DNA from: an uncultured Lachnospiraceae bacterium | GTDB lineage: Bacteria; Bacillota; Clostridia; Lachnospirales; Lachnospiraceae | Assembly: GCA_947652925.1 (NCBI GenBank) | Contig: CANTEW010000005.1 | Span: forward strand, 27,462-91,461 | Reading direction: 5' to 3' | DNA: 64,000 nucleotides | The notes under the pieces: generated by a model | What the model saw: only the letters and a program-made list of their open reading frames with translations | Told to the model about the DNA's origin: nothing | The model's database searches: none | Program-made: the position numbers and the translations under genes | In this document: in pieces, positions 37,201 to 44,858 of the stretch | Numbering within the stretch: the first letter of the stretch is position 1 | Layout: every line of letters begins with the position of its first letter

Positions 37201-38613
37201 CAGCTCCTCCTCTTCCTTTCGATACTGCTCTAAACTGTCATATCCCGGGAGTTCTCCTTCTAACAGCGCCAACTGTTTCTGGATCTCTTCCTGTCTGTCT
37301 TTTCTCCCCTCCTCTCTTCTAAATGCCTGCTCCAGCTCTTCCAGCTTGGCCCCTTTCTCTCTCTTCTGCCGCCGCAGCCCTTCCAGCTCCTCACAGAACT
37401 TTCTGCCCCTCTCGACCTCCTCCCTGCTGCTGCGCAGTCTCTCCCGCTGCTCCCCGGCCTGGGACAGAGACGCCTGCTCTTCTTTCATATCTTTCAGACA
37501 GCGGCGGATCTCCTCCAGCTCCTGCTTTTTTTGTTCCGCATTTTTTTGATCCGCGCCCAGGCTTTCCGCCAAGCCCGCTGCTCCAGTCTTTAACTGCTCC
37601 AGCCTGTCATACTCCGGCAGCTCCTGCTCTGCGCGGGCCAGCTGCTTTTTGATCTCTTCCTGTCTGTCTTTTTTCTCCTCTTCTTTCCTGAACGCCCGTT
37701 CCAGCTGTTCTGACCGTCCGGCCTCCTCCTTCTCCTGCCTGCGGGCTTCCTCCAGGCTTTTTTGTGCCTTCTCCTGCTCCTGCGCCTTTCCGATCCGGGC
37801 ATTCGTCTTAGCCATCTCCAGTTCCAATGCCCCCAGTTCTGTGCCCAGTCTTTCCTCCTCTGCCGCATCCTGCGCCACCAGCTTTTGGATCAGCTCCACA
37901 GTCTCCGTGATGGGCAGTCCTCCCTCCCTGGCTTTATCCGCCTGGGCAGCCAGAGGATCCCCCTCCGGGCAGAGGATCCCCTGGATATACTGCCGGACAC
38001 TGTTCTTCGCATCCTGGCATGCGCCGTATGCCTCTTTTGCCCGGTCTTTGATCTGCAGCTGGAGGGTCTGATACCTTTTTGTCCGGAAAAGCTCCCGGAA
38101 GATCTTCTGCCGCTCTGTGGTATCCGCCAGCAGGAGTTTCCGAAAATCCCCCTGGGCGAGCATGGCGATCTGGGAAAACTGATCTTTGTCCACCCCAAGG
38201 ATCTCCACAACAGCCCCGTCTACATCGCGTTTTTTCGTGATGACCCGCTGATCCGGCAAGATGAGCTGCGCACTCTGGAGTTCTCTCGTCATACCCCCGC
38301 CCCGTTTCGCCGGGCGCATATATTCCGGATTCCTTCTGATGATATAGTGTTCCCCTCCATGGGTGAAAGTCAGCTCCACTTCTGTGGGCATATCCGGCTG
38401 TGCGTATTTGGAGCGGAGCATGGACGGCTCCCTGCCCGTCCCACTGGCCTCCCCATACAGGGCAAAGGTGATCCCATCGAAGATCGTAGTCTTTCCCGCC
38501 CCCGTATCTCCCGCGATCAGATACAGGCCGCTGCTGCCCAGTCTCTCCATATCCAGCGCGATCCGCCCCGCATAGGGGCCAAACGCGGACAATACAAGTC
38601 TCAACGGCCTCAT
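34255..38613 (-). CDS. sbcC: Exonuclease SbcC, enlarged coiled-coil form
   Basis: 1452 residues; most SbcC proteins are ~1000-1200. ATPase halves are at both ends: Walker A GDTGAGKTT (35-43), signature KTLSGGES (1354-1361), Walker B LETMFVDEGFGSLD (1385-1398). The zinc-hook CPVC is at 716-719. Between them are two long coiled-coil arms. The outgoing arm (~300-668) holds three 123-residue tandem repeats; the returning arm (~826-1245) holds three 140-residue tandem repeats. With SbcD it cuts DNA hairpins and double-strand ends. The ATG overlaps the sbcD stop (ATGA). Confidence 0.93.
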   Translation of the reverse strand: MRPLRLVLSAFGPYAGRIALDMERLGSSGLYLIAGDTGAGKTTIFDGITFALYGEASGTGREPSMLRSKYAQPDMPTEVELTFTHGGEHYIIRRNPEYMRPAKRGGGMTRELQSAQLILPDQRVITKKRDVDGAVVEILGVDKDQFSQIAMLAQGDFRKLLLADTTERQKIFRELFRTKRYQTLQLQIKDRAKEAYGACQDAKNSVRQYIQGILCPEGDPLAAQADKAREGGLPITETVELIQKLVAQDAAEEERLGTELGALELEMAKTNARIGKAQEQEKAQKSLEEARRQEKEEAGRSEQLERAFRKEEEKKDRQEEIKKQLARAEQELPEYDRLEQLKTGAAGLAESLGADQKNAEQKKQELEEIRRCLKDMKEEQASLSQAGEQRERLRSSREEVERGRKFCEELEGLRRQKREKGAKLEELEQAFRREEGRKDRQEEIQKQLALLEGELPGYDSLEQYRKEEEELSRELGGLREEIRENGLAEERTQQHLAELKEEQASLSQAGEQLVKLLHRKETAERYAKLCEELQETRRQQGDKAARLEELEQALQAERHKRIRQEEIRKRITLLEQELPEYDSLEEKECEIRELEERLGAVQEEREEKSGRYEEISKSLEALKKEKGTLEGAGERRERLLRQKEQEEERRADLEAFLKDLEDHKVLQGELEERQEAYREAREYAKELQGIYSRMQQAFLDGQAGMLAEGLREGDACPVCGATHHLRLAQMPEEVPDREGLERAKTRMQEADAAAGEASAETGKICGKTSEQEERLQRQMERLLGKTDLYGSDLIHAGGQAEDQLDRSLETIAQLEEQIREEGERAERKEKLEREIGEKEEIEKQLAAGLRAAEDESTEVGIRKGTLTKQVKELSDRLHCPGKKEAREELESLSEEAASLEQAYKRAESAYDICRNEGAVLKERIGSLKEQLEGTEYFQKAGVSLPVLRAEIAGLERQIIQEEKNVERKKELDRQIPAEEERAGSLEAKGRERKERAAAMETRGGYLSGQIETLTGKLRYASRREAEQAQESAAQRSKDLRDAYQEAETSYRRAGKELDALKTRIRSLQEQAEWPQYMEGTADWLAALEEKSAGLEKRIAEEEERVRRREELDRLIPGEEKKAEQAEMEAAALKERAASTRVQKGALEEQIQALTEKLPYNDKEEAEREKARSEEELRTLQEAYESAEKSYKACIKERDVLEGRIRSLQEQLEKEGIIRREEEMEKQEAAAQEQKKIMDRQKAVHARRMTNENMLGNIQKRSKELAVLEKRYGWLGVLSATVNGNLKNKEKIMLETYVQTHYFDRIIRRADLHFMIMSGGQYEFKRLTGADNNKSQTGLELNIVDHYNGTERSVKTLSGGESFIASLSLALGLSEEIQSSAGGIQLETMFVDEGFGSLDEDALQQAYAALVSLTDGSRLVGIISHVGELKEKIDKQIVVVKEKTGGSRAEIRV
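34879..36138 (-). repeat. Three 420-bp tandem repeats in the SbcC returning arm
   Basis: ERKEKLEREI at residue 826, ERKKELDRQI at 966 and RRREELDRLI at 1106 mark an exact 140-residue period. The later LxxAYxxAExxY block at 899, 1039 and 1179 and the RIRSLQEQ-type block at 923, 1063 and 1203 confirm it. Confidence 0.9.
36610..37716 (-). repeat. Three 369-bp tandem repeats in the SbcC outgoing arm
   Basis: The block RQEEIxKxxxxLExELPxYDxLE starts at residues 317, 440 and 563, an exact 123-residue period. LKEEQASLSQAGEQ-type blocks at 376, 499 and 622 keep the same period. Confidence 0.9.
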
Positions 38614-39746
38614 AGACCCTCCTCCCAGATCTTCTCGATCAATGCTTCAACGAACGCCGTCTGCTCCCCGCTCATGGGCTGACCGTTCTGCTGTTCATAG
38701 AGATCCTGGACTGATCCCAGGGGGGTCTTCTTTTCTACCTCTTCCCCTCCTGTGATCTCCCTGGCCTCCCTGGTGCGTTTGTTATCGTAATCCAATCTCA
38801 TCAGATTGGGATAGATCACACGCAGCTTTCCGACGGCATCCAGCACATCTTCTTCATCCGTGAGTGTGATATGGATGTGATCGTCCACAGCTGTGCCTCC
38901 ATAATTTTTTTTATCTGTCAGCTCCTCATAAGTGCCTCTCAGCTCCCGCATATCGTGGAGCGGGACCAGCCCTTCTGTACGGATCGTCAGATCCCCCTTC
39001 TCCCCCAGTTCCACGATCGTCACCGATTTACGGTGTCTTGCTTCTGAAAAAGAATATTTCAGGGGCGTCCCGCAATAGCGTATACACGCCCTGCCCACAT
39101 GCTGGGGTCCGTGGATATGCCCCAGAGCCACATAATCAAAAGCCCCGAATACCGCGGCATCCACATGATCGGAACCGCCCACCGAGATCTCCTCTGACTC
39201 CGAACGCACAGCCCCGGTCACAAACTGATGGGTGACCAGGACATTGCGCTCCTCCTCCCGGATGTCCATATGATCGATCGCCGTGCGGACAGCCGCCGTA
39301 TAGGTATCCACATCCTCCTCCGGGAAGATACTGCGGATATGGGCCGGCTTGATGAAGGGGAGCATATAGATGTTGACCGCCCCATACGCATCTCTCAGAG
39401 AGACCGGACACACGGATCCGTCATAAACAGGGGCGATATGGATGCCGCTGCGCTCGATCAGCTCCGATGCAAATGCCAGGCGTTCCGGCGAATCATGATT
39501 CCCGCTTATGATAAATACCTGCACATGGGCATCGGCCAGTTTTTTCAGAAAGTCGTCAAAAAGCCCCACTGCTTCTATAGAAGGGACTGCCCTGTCATAG
39601 ATATCCCCGGCGATCAGCACGCCGTCCGGCCGTTCCTCCTTGATGATACGGAGGATCTGTCCCAATATATATCTCTGATCTTTGATCATGGAAAACTCAT
39701 TGACACGCTTTCCCAGATGAAGATCGGATAAATGTATCAATCTCAT
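38610..39746 (-). CDS. sbcD: Exonuclease SbcD
   Basis: A 378-residue Mre11-type metallophosphoesterase, nuclease partner of SbcC. The phosphodiesterase motifs are in order: HLSDLHLGK, AGDIYDRA, ISGNHDSPERLA, VTHQFV and GHIHGPQ. ATG 39746 has a GAGGAGG site. Promoter weak: a TATAAT on the minus strand at 39821-39826 without a good -35. First gene of the sbcDC pair. Confidence 0.94.
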   Translation of the reverse strand: MRLIHLSDLHLGKRVNEFSMIKDQRYILGQILRIIKEERPDGVLIAGDIYDRAVPSIEAVGLFDDFLKKLADAHVQVFIISGNHDSPERLAFASELIERSGIHIAPVYDGSVCPVSLRDAYGAVNIYMLPFIKPAHIRSIFPEEDVDTYTAAVRTAIDHMDIREEERNVLVTHQFVTGAVRSESEEISVGGSDHVDAAVFGAFDYVALGHIHGPQHVGRACIRYCGTPLKYSFSEARHRKSVTIVELGEKGDLTIRTEGLVPLHDMRELRGTYEELTDKKNYGGTAVDDHIHITLTDEEDVLDAVGKLRVIYPNLMRLDYDNKRTREAREITGGEEVEKKTPLGSVQDLYEQQNGQPMSGEQTAFVEALIEKIWEEGL

Positions 39747-39913
39747 CGGTACCTCCTCACTCCATAAAATCGATCGGATAGAAATAAAATATAAATAAAT
39801 AAACTGATCATAATATCTCCATTATAACATCTTCTCTCAGAGATACAGATCTTTTCTACAGATTTTATTTATATAAAACGCCGCTAAAAGATCCCTAAGA
39901 TCTCACTGCCCCT

Positions 39914-39964
39914 TCTAGACGATCCCCGCCTCCTGTGCTATGCTCTTTCTAGAACATTTCTAGA
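39914..39964. repeat. Three TCTAGA boxes upstream of sbcD
   Basis: TCTAGA at 39914-39919, 39948-39953 and 39959-39964. The last two are embedded in TTTCTAGA and lie 11 bases apart, one helical turn. A small TGCAC/GTGCA hairpin follows at ~39972-39985. Possible protein-binding sites; no known regulator recognised. Confidence 0.35.
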
Positions 39965-40019
39965 TCTATCCTGCACATTCGTGCATGATGTTCCATAACA
40001 CTATCACCGGATAAAACCA

Positions 40020-40219
40020 GACTTTTACTTTGAAAGTCCCGGCAAGCGGCAGGACGATGGGCGAACTTGTTTGCACACTCGGCCTGACATTTGACGGGCT
40101 AACCTGTATGAATGAGTAGGGCTGCAGCCCGGATCATGAATACAGGTGGCAGCTGTGGGAGTGCCGAAGGCACGGAGCAGCTGACTTTCATTCATGGTGA
40201 TGTCGCCGTCAGGCGACAT
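40020..40219 (+). ncRNA. Highly structured non-coding element (unknown RNA or repeat remnant)
   Basis: Four hairpins in 200 bases: GACTTT/AAAGTC (40020-40038); ACCTGTAT (40102-40109) with ATACAGGT (40140-40147), enclosing the palindrome GGGCTGCAGCCC (40119-40130); CAGCTG (40150-40155) with CAGCTG (40178-40183), enclosing GTGCC-GAA-GGCAC; and ATGTCGCC-GTCA-GGCGACAT (40200-40219), a perfect 8-bp stem with a tetraloop. The minus-strand reading frame here looks like non-protein. It could be a structured RNA or a dispersed repeat. The strand is a guess. Confidence 0.5.
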
Positions 40220-40247
40220 GTCCGTTTATTTAAGAAAGGATGATCAT

Positions 40248-40868
40248 TTGCACACAGTAGAACTCAAAGACAAGATACTCTTCCAAGTCATCAACGCCCA
40301 AAGGAACAGGATGCTCCTGGAACAGGTGCCCCATGAGAGATGCTTAGATCTCGCCCTCGTATTCTACTACATAGGAGAATGGGAAAACGGACGAAAGAAG
40401 GTCTTTCTCTTTAACAACACACAGATGGGAGAATACAACGTAGACAAAGGGGAACTAAGAGAATGGGCCATGAAAAACACTCCTCGGCTGCTGCCCGTAT
40501 CTTTCCACTCCATGACAGACCTTCTCAGAGGGTTCCAGGCAAGCTCCCCGTCCGCCGGGGACATACAGCAGATCTGTACAGGGCAAGTCCCCATGTATGT
40601 GCTCACCAACGTGAAGATGTTCCTGGGCGCCGCCTGCCTGTTCTATCCCCAAGTCCTGTCCTCCATTGGGAATGCCGTCCAGTCTGACTTCTTCATCCTC
40701 CCCAGCAGCATCCATGAATGCATTATCCTGCCAGTGTCAGAAACTTATACCCGCCAGGGACTGGAAAAGATCGTCTATGAAGTCAATATCACTCAGGTCC
40801 CTGAACAGGAGATCCTGTCAGATCATGTGTACTTTTACCAAAATAGCACCGGAAAAATAAGCAAATAA
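40248..40868 (+). pseudogene. DUF5688 protein, N-terminally truncated
   Basis: About 206 residues from TTG 40248, which has AAAGGA seven bases upstream. The sequence (KDKILFQVINAQRN, DLALVFYYIGEWENG, NTPRLLPV, PMYVLTNVKMFLGAACLFYP, ILPSSIHECIILPV, LSDHVYFY) follows the DUF5688 family from roughly its middle to its end. Intact members, as I recall, carry ~100 more N-terminal residues that are absent here. The break lies beside the structured element at 40020-40219, which may have replaced the missing part. It may still be translated as a shorter protein; function unknown. Confidence 0.55.
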
Positions 40869-40899
40869 AACAAATATCGCTGGTATCTCCTGTACATGC

Positions 40900-40928
40900 T
40901 TTACAAACGGATGCAAATGTGTTAATAT
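40900..40928 (+). promoter_or_regulatory. Promoter of tRNA-Arg
   Basis: TTTACA (40900-40905), 17-base spacer, TAATAT (40923-40928), 20 bases before the tRNA. Confidence 0.75.
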
Positions 40929-40948
40929 CATTTAGGTGTACGACATAA

Positions 40949-41021
40949 GCATCCGTAGCTCAGGGGATAGAGCAGTGGTTTCCGGTGCCACGTGTCGGGG
41001 GTTCGATTCCCTCCGGATGTG
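40949..41021 (+). tRNA. tRNA-Arg (anticodon CCG)
   Basis: Acceptor GCATCCG/CGGATGT (one G-T pair), D stem GCTC/GAGC, anticodon stem GTGGT/GCCAC with loop TTCCGGT (anticodon CCG, 40982-40984), T arm with GTTCGAT. No CCA is encoded. No terminator separates it from the next gene, so the two may share a transcript. Confidence 0.93.
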
Positions 41022-41060
41022 TTTCTTTAGGATCTATAAGATTATAAAGGAGGGATCTGT

Positions 41061-42017
41061 TTGGATAATTTCAGGGAATGGATATCCGATAATCTCCGGT
41101 ATATCCTATTGGGTGGAGGAGTACTGATACTGGCCGTCGTACTGTTCTTCGGTGTCCGTGCCATCACAGGGCAGGGAAAAGACAAGAAGAGCGTATCGAA
41201 AGGTCAGACGGATACAGTGTCAGCTGATCAGAGCGTATCAGACGGTCAAGTCTCCGGCGATCAGGTCTCCGGAGGCACATTGGAAAAAGATGCGGTGCCG
41301 GAAGTGAATAAACTGATCCAGGATTATTATACAGCCTTGGGTGAGAAGGACATCGAAGACCTCAGATCGATGGTGAGCAACTTGGATCCGGCGGAAGAGA
41401 GTAAGATCGCGAATACAAAATACATAGAGAGTTATGAGGATGTAGAAGTTTATACAAAAGAAGGGTTGGAAGAAGGCAGTTATGTTGTCTTCGCCAGTTT
41501 CGCCTATAAGTGTGCAGACGTTGGGACACCGGCTCCGGCGCTGAGCCAGCTCTATGTGGTCACCGATGAGTCCGGTAAACTGTGGATCTCCGGCGAAGCC
41601 ATCAATGATCCTGAGATACAGACGTATGTGGGTTCACTCATGGAGCAGAGCGATGTCATACAGCTCCGCAACAATGTACAAGCCGCTTACGACCAGGCAC
41701 AGGCCAACGACCCTCAGTTACAGGCATTTCTGGAGAGTCTCGGGAGTGCGGATTCCGGTACGCCCAGACCAGATAGCTCCAGTACATCCGATAATACTGC
41801 TGATGGACAGGCTGCAGGCAGTACGGACGGATATACCGAAGGGATGCTGACAGCCATTGACGACTGCAATGTACGGGCATCTGCTCAGTCTGGTTCAGAG
41901 ATCGTCACTGTAGTACCTGCTGGGGAACAAGTGAACAGAGTCGGTGAGGAGAACGGCTGGATCCAGATCGAATACAACGGTACCACGGGATATGTATATC
42001 AGGATCTGTTACAGTAG
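41061..42017 (+). CDS. Membrane-anchored SH3-domain protein
   Basis: 318 residues. A single membrane helix (about residues 15-32: YILLGGGVLILAVVLFFG) anchors the protein, leaving ~285 residues outside. A low-complexity Ser/Asp/Gln linker, an NTF2-like helical/beta domain (~75-190), a second Ser/Asp linker, then a C-terminal bacterial SH3 domain (~262-318; NVRASAQSGSEIVTVVPAGE), which usually binds cell wall. The start is TTG 41061 with AAGGAGGG upstream. Substrate unknown. Confidence 0.8.
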   Translation: MDNFREWISDNLRYILLGGGVLILAVVLFFGVRAITGQGKDKKSVSKGQTDTVSADQSVSDGQVSGDQVSGGTLEKDAVPEVNKLIQDYYTALGEKDIEDLRSMVSNLDPAEESKIANTKYIESYEDVEVYTKEGLEEGSYVVFASFAYKCADVGTPAPALSQLYVVTDESGKLWISGEAINDPEIQTYVGSLMEQSDVIQLRNNVQAAYDQAQANDPQLQAFLESLGSADSGTPRPDSSSTSDNTADGQAAGSTDGYTEGMLTAIDDCNVRASAQSGSEIVTVVPAGEQVNRVGEENGWIQIEYNGTTGYVYQDLLQ

Positions 42018-42038
42018 AGAGCATACATGATCATAGAA

Positions 42039-42081
42039 AAGAAGTACGGCAGGATATCTTCCAGGCCATACTTCTTTTTTT
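42039..42081 (+). terminator. Terminator after SH3 protein gene
   Basis: AAGAAGTA-C-GGC (42039-42050) pairs with GCC-A-TACTTCTT (42065-42076), followed by a T-run. Confidence 0.8.
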
Positions 42082-42090
42082 GTCCGTTCT

Positions 42091-42119
42091 TTGACGGGCA
42101 GGCCATTTTATACTATAAT
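42091..42119 (+). promoter_or_regulatory. Sigma-A promoter of rluF, apparently giving a leaderless mRNA
   Basis: TTGACG (42091-42096), 17-base spacer, TATAAT (42114-42119). The expected start point, 6-8 bases further, falls on the ATG at 42126. Confidence 0.8.
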
Positions 42120-42125
42120 GACACC

Positions 42126-42827
42126 ATGAATGATAAAGAGATCCGCCTGAATAAATATCTAAGTGACTGCGGCCTCTGTTCGAGACGCGCCGCCGACCGA
42201 CTCATCGAAGACGGCCGGATCACCGTGGACGGCCATACGGCCAGAACAGGTGAAAAGATCCGGCCAGGACAGACTGTCTGCTCTGATGGGAAAGAAGTGA
42301 GAAAAAGAGACAAAGAGATCCTGCTGGCCTTTTACAAGCCCAGAGGCATCGTATGTACAGAAGAAAAACGGGAGAAAAACAACATCATAGACTATCTGGA
42401 CTACCCCTGCCGGGTCTTCACCGTGGGGCGGCTGGACAAGGATTCGGAAGGGCTCTTGCTCCTGACGAACCTCGGCTATCTGGCTGACCAGATCATGCGC
42501 GGCCGGAACCTCCACGAAAAAGAATACCTGGTGACCGTAGATAAGGAGATCACCAAAGATTTTATAACAGCGATGGCCTCCGGTGTCCCCATCCTGGATA
42601 CGGTCACCCGCGCCTGTCAGGTGACCCGGACGGGAAAAAGATCTTTCCGCATCATACTCACCCAGGGCCTGAACCGCCAGATCCGGCGTATGTGCGCATA
42701 TTTGGGCTATAAAGTGGTATCACTAAAAAGGATACGTGTGATGAACATCCATCTGGACGGACTGCGGCCCGGAAGATACCGGGAAGTCACCCCAGAAGAA
42801 AAAAAGGCATTATACAGACTATTATAG
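42126..42827 (+). CDS. rluF: 23S rRNA pseudouridine synthase RluF-like
   Basis: A 233-residue RsuA/RluB/RluF-family enzyme: N-terminal S4 RNA-binding domain (RLNKYLSDCGLCSRRAADRLI) and a catalytic domain with the Asp block VGRLDKDSEGLLLLTN and the end block LNRQIRRMCAYLGYKV. The last, with the RluF-like IRVMNIHLDGL, favours RluF (pseudouridine 2604) over RluB. ATG 42126 is chosen because the promoter lies just upstream; there is no ribosome site. It ends 13 bases before ligA, likely one operon. Confidence 0.87.
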   Translation: MNDKEIRLNKYLSDCGLCSRRAADRLIEDGRITVDGHTARTGEKIRPGQTVCSDGKEVRKRDKEILLAFYKPRGIVCTEEKREKNNIIDYLDYPCRVFTVGRLDKDSEGLLLLTNLGYLADQIMRGRNLHEKEYLVTVDKEITKDFITAMASGVPILDTVTRACQVTRTGKRSFRIILTQGLNRQIRRMCAYLGYKVVSLKRIRVMNIHLDGLRPGRYREVTPEEKKALYRLL

Positions 42828-42840
42828 AAAGGTATATATC

Positions 42841-44808
42841 ATGGCAACAGCATCAGACCGTATAAAAGAACTGGTAGACACGCTAAACCGGGCTTCCCGG
42901 GCATACTATCAGGAAGACCGGGAGATCATGGACAATCTGCAGTACGACCGGCTCTATAGAGAACTGGAGGGACTGGAGCGGGAAACAGGGATCACACTGG
43001 CCAACAGCCCCACCGTCTCCGTAGGCTATGAAGTGCTGGAGGAACTGCCCAAAGAGGCGCATGGATCCCCCATGCTGTCCCTGGACAAGACAAAAGACAT
43101 CGAAGATCTGCGCAGCTTCATCGGCGATCACAAGACCCTCCTGTCCTGGAAACTGGACGGGCTGACCATCGTCCTCACATACGAGGACGGGCGTCTGGCA
43201 AAAGCTGTGACCCGGGGAAACGGACTGGTGGGGGAAGTGATCACCAACAACGCCCGCGTCTTCGCTGATCTCCCCCTGAAGATCCCCTATACAGAGAAGC
43301 TGGTGCTGCGTGGGGAAGCCGTCATCACCTACCGGGACTTTGAGAAGATCAACCAGAAGATCGAAGATGTGGATGCCCGTTATAAAAATCCGCGGAATCT
43401 CTGCAGCGGTTCCGTACGCCAGCTGAACAATGAGATGACCGCTCAAAGAAATGTACATTTCTACGGTTTCGCCCTGGTGAGCGCACCGGGCATGGACTTC
43501 CAGGATTCCCATGAAAAAGAGATGGAGTTCCTGGCAGGACAGGGCTTCCAGGTGGTGGAGTACCGGATCGTGACCGGCGATACCCTGGACACAGCGATGG
43601 AGTATTTCTCCTCCAAGATCACAGAAAATGAGATTCCCTCGGACGGTCTGGTGGCGGTCTACGACAGCATCTCCTATGGAGCCTCCCTGGGACATACATC
43701 CAAATTCCCACGCAATTCCTTCGCCTTCAAATGGGCCGATGAGATCCGGGAGACCACCCTGGAAGAGATCGAGTGGTCTCCTTCCCGGACCGGACTGATC
43801 AACCCGATAGCGATCTTCTCCCCTGTGGAACTGGAAGGCACCACGGTCAGCCGTGCCAGCGTCCACAACATCAGCATCCTGGAAGAACTGGAACTGGGGA
43901 TCGGGGACCGGATCCAGGTGTACAAAGCCAACATGATCATCCCCCAGATCGCCGATAACCTCACAAGGAGCAAAAGACTGGATATCCCCCAGATCTGCCC
44001 CGCCTGCAGGGGTGAGACACAGATAGACCAGGACAAAGACGTAAAAGTCCTGCGCTGCCCCAACCCCCTCTGCCCCGCCAAGAAGATCAAATCATTCACC
44101 CTGTTCGCCAGCCGGGACGCCATGAACATCGAGGGGCTTTCAGAAGCCACCCTGGAAAAATTCATCGGCAAAGGCTTCCTGCAGGATCTTTCCGACCTGT
44201 TCGGACTCAGCCGATACAAAGAGGAGATCATCGATATGGAGGGCTTTGGAGAAAGATCTTACGAAAACCTCATGGAAAACCTGGAAAAAGCCAGGACCAC
44301 GACCCTCCCCCGAGTCCTGTACAGCTTAGGGATCCCAGGCATCGGACTTGCCAATGCAAAACTGATCTGCAGGCATTTTGACCAGGATATGGGACAGATC
44401 ATGCAGGCCACAGAAGAAGAGATCAGCAGTATAGACGGCATCGGCCCTGTACTGGCCAAAAACCTGGCCACCTACCTGGCCCGGGAAGAGAACAAAAAAC
44501 TCTGGGAACATCTGAGCCGCCAGCTCCATATAGAAGCCGTGGAAGGCCCCGCAGACAGCACTCTGGAGGGAAAGACTTTCGTGATCACAGGTACCCTTGA
44601 ACACTTCACCAACCGGAAAGAACTAAAAGAACTGATCGAATCCAAAGGCGGCAAAGTGACCGGCAGCGTCACCGGGAAGACCCACTATCTGATCAACAAT
44701 AACACCTCCTCCAATTCATCCAAAAATAAAAAAGCCAGGGAACTGGGGATCCCCATCCTCTCTGAAGATGACTTTATAGACACCTACGCACCGGAAGCCG
44801 CCAGGTAG
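42841..44808 (+). CDS. ligA: NAD-dependent DNA ligase
   Basis: 655 residues. The adenylation domain has the active Lys104 in SWKLDGLTIV; an OB fold follows; a four-Cys zinc finger is in CPACRGETQ ... RCPNPLCPAK; helix-hairpin-helix repeats (SLGIPGIGLANAKLI, SIDGIGPVLAKNLA); and a C-terminal BRCT domain (LEGKTFVITGTLEHF). The N-terminal Ia region is short-to-normal. It seals nicks in replication and repair. ATG with AAAGGTA. The terminator lies at 44796-44829. Confidence 0.95.
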   Translation: MATASDRIKELVDTLNRASRAYYQEDREIMDNLQYDRLYRELEGLERETGITLANSPTVSVGYEVLEELPKEAHGSPMLSLDKTKDIEDLRSFIGDHKTLLSWKLDGLTIVLTYEDGRLAKAVTRGNGLVGEVITNNARVFADLPLKIPYTEKLVLRGEAVITYRDFEKINQKIEDVDARYKNPRNLCSGSVRQLNNEMTAQRNVHFYGFALVSAPGMDFQDSHEKEMEFLAGQGFQVVEYRIVTGDTLDTAMEYFSSKITENEIPSDGLVAVYDSISYGASLGHTSKFPRNSFAFKWADEIRETTLEEIEWSPSRTGLINPIAIFSPVELEGTTVSRASVHNISILEELELGIGDRIQVYKANMIIPQIADNLTRSKRLDIPQICPACRGETQIDQDKDVKVLRCPNPLCPAKKIKSFTLFASRDAMNIEGLSEATLEKFIGKGFLQDLSDLFGLSRYKEEIIDMEGFGERSYENLMENLEKARTTTLPRVLYSLGIPGIGLANAKLICRHFDQDMGQIMQATEEEISSIDGIGPVLAKNLATYLAREENKKLWEHLSRQLHIEAVEGPADSTLEGKTFVITGTLEHFTNRKELKELIESKGGKVTGSVTGKTHYLINNNTSSNSSKNKKARELGIPILSEDDFIDTYAPEAAR

Positions 44809-44829
44809 ATCACCTGACGGCTCCTTTTT
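44796..44829 (+). terminator. Terminator of the rluF-ligA unit
   Basis: AGCCG-C-CAGGT, loop AGATC, ACCTG-A-CGGCT: two 5-bp stem parts around one C-A mismatch, then CC and TTTTT. The ligA stop lies in the stem. Confidence 0.75.
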
Positions 44830-44858
44830 GCAGTCTGTTGGAACCTGGTTAGAAGTCC

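Noticed and set aside
40025-40219. 64-residue minus-strand reading frame in the structured element
   Set aside because: It is fully explained by the hairpin-forming sequence, lacks a ribosome site and shows no protein-like pattern; better treated as non-coding.
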